Origin: an uncultured Parabacteroides sp.
GTDB taxonomy: Bacteria; Bacteroidota; Bacteroidia; Bacteroidales; Tannerellaceae
NCBI GenBank assembly: GCA_949289155.1
Contig: CASEMX010000001.1
Span: forward strand, 124,001-188,000
Direction: 5' to 3'
Length of the DNA: 64,000 nucleotides
The notes below the pieces were generated by a model. The model searched no databases. It saw only the letters and a list, made by a program, of their open reading frames with translations, and had not been told where the DNA came from. Below are positions 59,922 through 64,000 of the stretch, in pieces. The position numbers and the translations under genes are program-made. The number at the start of each line of letters is the position of its first letter. Positions within the stretch are counted from its first letter, which is position 1.

Positions 59922-60391
59922 AGCAACTCCTTCGCTTCCTCTATTAAGGCACGGAATGTAGTTAAAAACTGACTCGCTATATCATACGTCGGAAACGCGA
60001 GAATCCGACTGAACTTAGAATGCGATGTTACTATTATGAAACCGTTCTCGTTATGTATGCACCACTTGAAGGGCTTTTTGTCTCCCCATTCTGGTTTCCA
60101 CCCCAGCTGCTTCCACCATGCGTTGCGACAAACAAGAAGCTGACAAAGGGCAAGCATAGGTTTCCCTAAACCATCGGGAAGCAAATTCTTGTCCATTTCA
60201 TTTATATTGTCAAATACTACCTGCTTAATCTCAGAAGCGCTGCTCATATATTCACCTTCTTTGAGGACTTTGCAGCATTTTCTCCATGTATTCAGCTGTT
60301 CTTTCTCTGCTTTCTCTCCAACAACAATTTTATTCCCCTGTACTTCTTTTACTTCCCAATTGTCGGGTAGAATAATTTTTTTCGTTTCCAT
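59918..60391 (-). CDS. Phage protein of unknown function
   Basis: A 157-residue protein (METKKIILPDNWEVKEVQGN) with the N-terminal pattern of Bacteroidales phage early proteins that begin with a short beta-hairpin and continue helical. Its stop overlaps the frameshifted Cys-rich gene. Confidence 0.78.
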   Translation of the reverse strand: METKKIILPDNWEVKEVQGNKIVVGEKAEKEQLNTWRKCCKVLKEGEYMSSASEIKQVVFDNINEMDKNLLPDGLGKPMLALCQLLVCRNAWWKQLGWKPEWGDKKPFKWCIHNENGFIIVTSHSKFSRILAFPTYDIASQFLTTFRALIEEAKELL

Positions 60392-60403
60392 TTTGTTATC
60401 TGT

Positions 60404-61264
60404 TTATTCGTTAGTAAATTCAAACTTCTGTTGCAGAACATTGTCTGCATAAAACTCTTTGAACGGCTTGCCGCTTATCCACCACTTAAAGCCTGTTTCT
60501 GCATCACAGAAATTATGGTCGATGTATCCGTAGTCAATAAACCATTGGATTGCTTTCAGCCAGTTACGCTTGACGTGAGGCCATCTTTCAATCTCTTTCC
60601 TCTTTTGACGGGGCCCAGACATCGGGCAGCAGATACAACCGATGCGGGTATAGCCTTGGTCATAAAGCTCGCAATGTGGGATGCCGTTCTCGTTCAGGAA
60701 CTCCCACACGTCCCGCTCCGTCCAATGGATTATGGGCGATACCAATATCTTGTCCTTGCCTTCAACACACGTCACCATCTTTTCCTCATGCTCGCTCCAC
60801 TGGTCGAAGCTCTCTTCGTTGCGCTTGCCTTTTATGCTTGTACTCACTTCTCCGCGTTTGGCTCGCCTTGCGCTTTCTTCTTTTCGGATTCCGATAAGCG
60901 TAACCTTACCTGCTCCACTTATCTCTTTGAACTTAGCACAACACCAGCGAAAAGTACGTGTAGGCAGGAAATGCTTCTTCTTCGCCATGTCATAGATGCT
61001 CATCCGTGGCCTGATAAGCTCCACGTCCGGGTATTGCCGCTTGACGAAACGGATGACCTCCGGCGGGTCAACACTGGTCAGATTCATGTGCGCCTTGAAG
61101 CGGACACCGGCCATCTGCGCTACGTGGTAGAGGGCTTGGCTGTCTTTGCCGCCAGAGAAGGCGAGCCAGAACCCGTTCTCGGGGTCGAGCCTCAGAGCCA
61201 TCTTCTCGGCTTTGCGGATAAGGTCGATGCTGTAGTCTATCTTATTTTGCAATGACTGTCTCAT
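60404..61264 (-). CDS. PAPS-reductase-like PP-loop protein
   Basis: A 286-residue PP-loop ATPase family protein. The nucleotide loop is FSGGKDSQALYH (Ser37 to Ser42) and RWCCAKFKEI plus GCICCPMSGPRQKRKE provide cysteines typical of the phage 3'-phosphoadenylylsulfate reductase family and of DndC. Phage versions are thought to act in nucleotide or DNA modification, not sulfate assimilation, but this is not settled. No dnd or other phosphorothioation genes are nearby. Confidence 0.88.
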   Translation of the reverse strand: MRQSLQNKIDYSIDLIRKAEKMALRLDPENGFWLAFSGGKDSQALYHVAQMAGVRFKAHMNLTSVDPPEVIRFVKRQYPDVELIRPRMSIYDMAKKKHFLPTRTFRWCCAKFKEISGAGKVTLIGIRKEESARRAKRGEVSTSIKGKRNEESFDQWSEHEEKMVTCVEGKDKILVSPIIHWTERDVWEFLNENGIPHCELYDQGYTRIGCICCPMSGPRQKRKEIERWPHVKRNWLKAIQWFIDYGYIDHNFCDAETGFKWWISGKPFKEFYADNVLQQKFEFTNE

Positions 61265-61279
61265 AACTGTCTCATATCG

Positions 61280-61510
61280 TTACCCTTTCACAAAATACAC
61301 CGATGTCTTGTCCGGTCTATTGCCTGCCATGCAAGCCCCAGACGCGATGCAGGCTTTCGCTCCGCCTTCCGTCTGGAACTCGCATCCTTGGCAAATGTGG
61401 TCAAACCGGGCTGTCGGTATGGTCGGTATGACCTTTAGTGTTATCCCGTTAACCCTTGTTGTTCCGCCTACCGGAGTGGTCCGTAGGCGAGTCAGTTGCT
61501 CTTTGTTCAT
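61280..61510 (-). CDS. Small Cys-containing phage protein
   Basis: A 76-residue protein (MNKEQLTRLRTTPVGGTTRV) with four cysteines in CQGCEFQTEG and CIASGACMAG, a likely small metal-binding knuckle. Lies 15 bases from the PAPS-reductase-like gene and overlaps the upstream gene by four bases. Unknown role. Confidence 0.72.
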   Translation of the reverse strand: MNKEQLTRLRTTPVGGTTRVNGITLKVIPTIPTARFDHICQGCEFQTEGGAKACIASGACMAGNRPDKTSVYFVKG

Positions 61511-62121
61511 CGCCTTTTCCTTTCCTCTTCCCGCTTTAATGCCATATACTCGGCAAACGTCATCCCCGAAGAAGATTCTTTTGCCGGGATGAGCCGTTTG
61601 TTGTAGTAATCTGCCTCACGAATAGACTCATTCTGCGCTTCGGTATCGCGTCGGATGTCGTATTGCCGGAGCCAGTCCATGATGACCTCTCCATCGATAC
61701 GCCCGTACACTTTCCCGAAGTAACCCTTCCAAGCCATCTTGAAGAACAGTTTGAAGTCCTCCGGCTTATAATGAGGATATTCCTCACGAACAAGGTCTAT
61801 CGTATTGCGTATCTGGATAGGGTTCATCGTCCCGTTCGTGGAATAGAATCCTACAAACTCCTCAAACCACGTGTACATTAGGGCGTTGACAAATACGTCA
61901 TCATACGCTCTTGCCAGATATGCTACCGACGGAGAAGGGGCATTGAACACGTCAATCTCCGTCTTGGGATTTATACTTCTCCAGAACGGCTCGGGCGAAT
62001 TGGCCCACAGCTTCACGGCTTGCTGCCTTGTCTCCGGCAGACGGGCGAGCATACCCGTTTGTGCTTGCCCAATTTGCTGTACCGATTGCTGTTGTCTCGT
62101 TGTTGCTAATCCTGTTGTCAT
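61507..62121 (-). CDS. Phage replication-associated protein (DUF6633-like)
   Basis: A 204-residue helical protein with a Gln-rich start and the core WRSINPKTEIDVFNAPSPSV and VREEYPHYKPEDFKLFFKMA. This type of protein follows replication initiator genes in many Bacteroidales phages. Its first 170 bases overlap the end of the upstream replication gene in another frame, and both readings look coding. Confidence 0.75.
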   Translation of the reverse strand: MTTGLATTRQQQSVQQIGQAQTGMLARLPETRQQAVKLWANSPEPFWRSINPKTEIDVFNAPSPSVAYLARAYDDVFVNALMYTWFEEFVGFYSTNGTMNPIQIRNTIDLVREEYPHYKPEDFKLFFKMAWKGYFGKVYGRIDGEVIMDWLRQYDIRRDTEAQNESIREADYYNKRLIPAKESSSGMTFAEYMALKREEERKRR

Positions 62122-62881
62122 AATTTCCTGATATTACTTTTTCGAAATTTGTCGGCTTGATAAGCCAATCGAAGGTTGCCTTGAAATTGTTTTTGTTCTG
62201 CCCGCGCAAAAAATCGCTGGCGTATGCTTTTCGTATCATTTCAGCGAAAGCGGCTTTCCCATGTTCCTTTATCCGGGCATTAATCATTCCCTTGCGTTTG
62301 TCAGATATGGGATAGCGCACAACCCCAAACACCCCTTTTGTTTCGCTATTGAAGAAATCAATCAAACCTTGGTAGTTGATAGCTTCGGCGTGGGGCGGAG
62401 ACCCACAAAGAGGTTCTTCTGAACCTCGTAAAGAAGAGTTATTATTATATTCTTCTCCATTCTTATTATTTGTGCCGTAGGTGTGCCCCTCTTTTTGGAG
62501 GTTTTCGACTACCTGTGCCGTAACCTGTGCCGCAAGGTGTGCCGTGAATGATTGTAAATCCATACTGTTTAAAGTGTTAGGTGTGCCGTTGGGTGTGCCG
62601 TTAGGTGTGTCCCCATTGTATTTTTCGAAGTTGGTAAGAGTGATTACGCTTACGCCTTGCGTGTTCTCCATCGTAATCATGTTTTCCTTCTTCAACCTTG
62701 CGAGGAACTCCCTGACCCACTTCTCAGGGCGGATCCATTTCTTAGCCAGAAACCGAATGGATGCGGGATATTGCCCACGTCCCCAAGTCACTTCGTAACA
62801 CCCGATGCGCGACGTAGTCGGTGTTGCCTCAAATCGTGCGGACTGTATCAAGTCCAGCCACGCTTCGCACTCACCTGCCAT
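61952..62881 (-). CDS. Phage replication protein, N terminus frameshifted
   Basis: A 309-residue protein with a winged-helix-like N-terminal part (ECEAWLDLIQSARFEATPTT, then ASIRFLAKKWIRPEKWVREF), a spacer with TPNGTPNGTPN repeats, and a C-terminal DnaB-loader-like region. The usual start of this family, MDKGFIKLSRSFFDNRIWQ, is present at 62931 but in another frame. A GTGAGTGA to GTGA contraction at about 62875-62880 would explain the loss. The ATG at 62881 used here gives a protein lacking about 20 N-terminal residues. Confidence 0.75.
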   Translation of the reverse strand: MAGECEAWLDLIQSARFEATPTTSRIGCYEVTWGRGQYPASIRFLAKKWIRPEKWVREFLARLKKENMITMENTQGVSVITLTNFEKYNGDTPNGTPNGTPNTLNSMDLQSFTAHLAAQVTAQVVENLQKEGHTYGTNNKNGEEYNNNSSLRGSEEPLCGSPPHAEAINYQGLIDFFNSETKGVFGVVRYPISDKRKGMINARIKEHGKAAFAEMIRKAYASDFLRGQNKNNFKATFDWLIKPTNFEKVISGNYDNRISNNETTAIGTANWASTNGYARPSAGDKAASREAVGQFARAVLEKYKSQDGD

Positions 62882-62943
62882 ATTCTGTTATCGAAGAACG
62901 AGCGGGATAGTTTGATGAATCCTTTATCCATTATCTATAATCA

Positions 62944-63597
62944 TTACGCCACAAATACTGGCGGGTTATTCTTTCGTTGCCACTGGTTCCTTAAATAGGA
63001 GATTAGGCTGTCAAACGAGTTGATGAATCCTTCGTTAATCAAGTCCGCTACTTTCTTTTCGAGCTGGAATAATTCGCGTTGAGCTTCTTCGCTCCCGTGT
63101 TTGTTCCGCAGCATCTTCTCGTGTTGGTTAAAGATTATCCAGTTCAATGCCTCTCCAATCTTCTGCATGGCTTTTGGCATGAAGTCTTTTGGTACAATCT
63201 TCATTACGGCGGAAGATAGCTCTCGGTAAGCGTCGCCGGCATCGTTGCGGTAGCGAATCATTTGGTCATAGACAAACTTGATTACTTGCACCTCGAATCG
63301 TGGGTTTAGCCACATGGCGAACTTGATGAAGAGGATTGGGTGCATCCATGTGCCGCCCCTTTTGCCTCTTGATTTTAAATACGCAGAATTTTGCGTATTT
63401 AGTTTTTCCTCTATCATTAAGGCATCTATAAATTGTTTGGTATTTTCATTATCAAAGAACTTATAGATTTCTTTCTTCTCCCCGCTACTGGCATTCCACT
63501 GTCTTAGTAAGTCAGTAGCATTAAACATACCGTCTTTTGTGCGTTGGATAACCGTAAACATCCCCATAGTACGCACCATTTCTTGATTTGTCTTCAT
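62944..63597 (-). CDS. KilA-N domain protein
   Basis: A 217-residue protein with a KilA-N DNA-binding domain at about residues 1-115 (MFNATDLLRQWNASSGEKKE, IYKFFDNENTKQFIDAL, GGTWMHPILFIKFAMWLNPR) and a helical C-terminal part. KilA-N proteins are phage antirepressors or regulators. First clearly complete gene of the leftward early operon. Confidence 0.9.
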   Translation of the reverse strand: MKTNQEMVRTMGMFTVIQRTKDGMFNATDLLRQWNASSGEKKEIYKFFDNENTKQFIDALMIEEKLNTQNSAYLKSRGKRGGTWMHPILFIKFAMWLNPRFEVQVIKFVYDQMIRYRNDAGDAYRELSSAVMKIVPKDFMPKAMQKIGEALNWIIFNQHEKMLRNKHGSEEAQRELFQLEKKVADLINEGFINSFDSLISYLRNQWQRKNNPPVFVA

Positions 63598-63624
63598 ATA
63601 TCTGTTGATTTAATTTTTCGACAA

Positions 63625-63657
63625 TAAAAAACCGGCCTCGCCGTTAGGCAGGGTCGG
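63625..63657 (-). terminator. Leftward terminator between the last two genes
   Basis: On the minus strand CCGACCCTGCC pairs with GGCGAGGCCGG around TAAC and is followed by TTTTTTATT. It lies about 70 bases after the stop of the membrane protein gene at 63721. Another imperfect hairpin occupies 63668-63698. Confidence 0.75.
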
Positions 63658-63720
63658 GGAAAAAGAAAGAGCGGGCTGCCCGGTGGGGTGTCCGCTCATA
63701 TATTATCGTTTCTTATATAT

Positions 63721-63993
63721 TCATTTTACTCCTTCGGGGAACATGCCTTTTAATACAATATAAGCAAGTCCCAAAACGGTCGCCGTTGTGGTTGCTAATA
63801 ATGTATTGATTACAGACTGAGGAAGGACTAATACCGAACATCCGCATAATATTACAATGACAAGCGTTGCTACTAACCACACAGGAGCGATAATCATCAC
63901 CCAAACGGAAAAATATTTTCTGAAATCAGTATCTTGCTTGTAACGTATATGGATTTGTTTTCTCATAGACAAATCATCCACGTCAGTTGGCAA
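63721..63993 (-). CDS. Two-helix membrane protein at the window edge
   Basis: A 90-residue frame with two membrane helices (VWVMIIAPVWLVATLVIVIL and INTLLATTTATVLGLAYIVL) and a short charged tail. The start may be Met1 at 63993 or an internal Met10; the gene could also begin beyond the window. Small two-helix proteins of this size occur as phage morons. Unknown function. Confidence 0.65.
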   Translation of the reverse strand: MPTDVDDLSMRKQIHIRYKQDTDFRKYFSVWVMIIAPVWLVATLVIVILCGCSVLVLPQSVINTLLATTTATVLGLAYIVLKGMFPEGVK

Positions 63994-64000
63994 AGGCGCT

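Larger units (their letters stand above)
24457..64000. mobile_element. HK97-type siphovirus prophage, left end and most of genome
   Basis: The interval contains lysis genes, portal, tail fibre, prohead protease, major capsid protein, connectors, tail tube, tail chaperones, tape measure protein, HNH nuclease, small and large terminase, SSB-like, replication and KilA-N proteins. That is nearly a full tailed-phage gene set. The 820-residue tape measure protein predicts a flexible tail of roughly 120 nm. No integrase was recognised, so the right end lies outside. Portal lies on the opposite strand and far from terminase, which is atypical. Confidence 0.92.

Noticed and set aside
60404-61264. DNA phosphorothioation (dnd) system
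   Set aside because: The PAPS-reductase-like protein resembles DndC in general family only; no dndB, dndD or dndE genes are adjacent.

Overview
The window looks like a Bacteroidales chromosome (gut Bacteroides/Parabacteroides type). Promoter-like boxes match the Bacteroidota TAnnTTTG element, Shine-Dalgarno sites are mostly weak, and the gene families (carboxynorspermidine decarboxylase, C10 peptidases, DUF6261-type proteins, Bacteroidales phage proteins) fit that order. The genus cannot be fixed from sequence reading alone.

Region 1 (1-24 kb) is chromosomal. It holds the end of nspC; a three-gene envelope acyl-transfer operon (two SGNH-hydrolase-like proteins and an MBOAT acyltransferase); ferritin; a leftward operon etfB-etfA-acyl-CoA dehydrogenase whose two gene gaps carry copies of a GGAGTTA-repeat element, one encoding a four-helix-bundle (23S IVS-type) protein; a GATC-type restriction-modification cassette (Dam-like methylase, PD-(D/E)XK nuclease, DpnA-like methylase); a DUF6261-like protein preceded by eight copies of a roughly 42-bp palindromic unit; a C10 cysteine peptidase lipoprotein with a small partner lipoprotein; xylulokinase; a CorC-type CBS protein; NAD kinase with a CBS partner; pdxJ; exbB-exbD-tonB; and a DJ-1 protein.

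Region 2 (about 24.4 kb to the right edge) is most of an HK97-fold siphovirus-type prophage. Leftward genes 24.4-29.8 kb carry a spanin-like lipoprotein, an HTH/ImmA-IrrE regulator with a partner, M15 endolysin, a holin-like protein and, unusually, the portal. Rightward genes 29.8-55.3 kb carry tail fibre with S74 chaperone, BACON-like and C-type-lectin-like appendage proteins, two signal-peptide proteins, a YafQ-type toxin-antitoxin pair on the opposite strand, prohead protease, capsid, connectors, tail tube, chaperones, tape measure, HNH nuclease and both terminase subunits. Leftward early genes 55.5-64 kb carry an SSB-like protein, a self-contained GHKL-ATPase/STAS-like pair, PAPS-reductase-like and replication proteins and KilA-N. 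No integrase, attachment site, tRNA or reverse transcriptase was recognised, so the right end lies beyond the window.

Two things stand out. First, a putative small mobile element is bounded by GGAGTTAAA-type repeats and 17-bp inverted ends. It occurs with a four-helix-bundle gene, as an internally deleted copy in the same operon, and as a third deleted copy inserted in frame in a prophage gene. Second, the prophage is punctuated by three families of composite palindromic arrays (three, two and three loci) placed at module borders. The GHKL/STAS-like pair, with its own promoter, palindrome and terminator, is the best candidate for an accessory (possibly defence or signalling) system. Several one-to-four-base frame disruptions in the prophage suggest decay, phase variation or assembly error.
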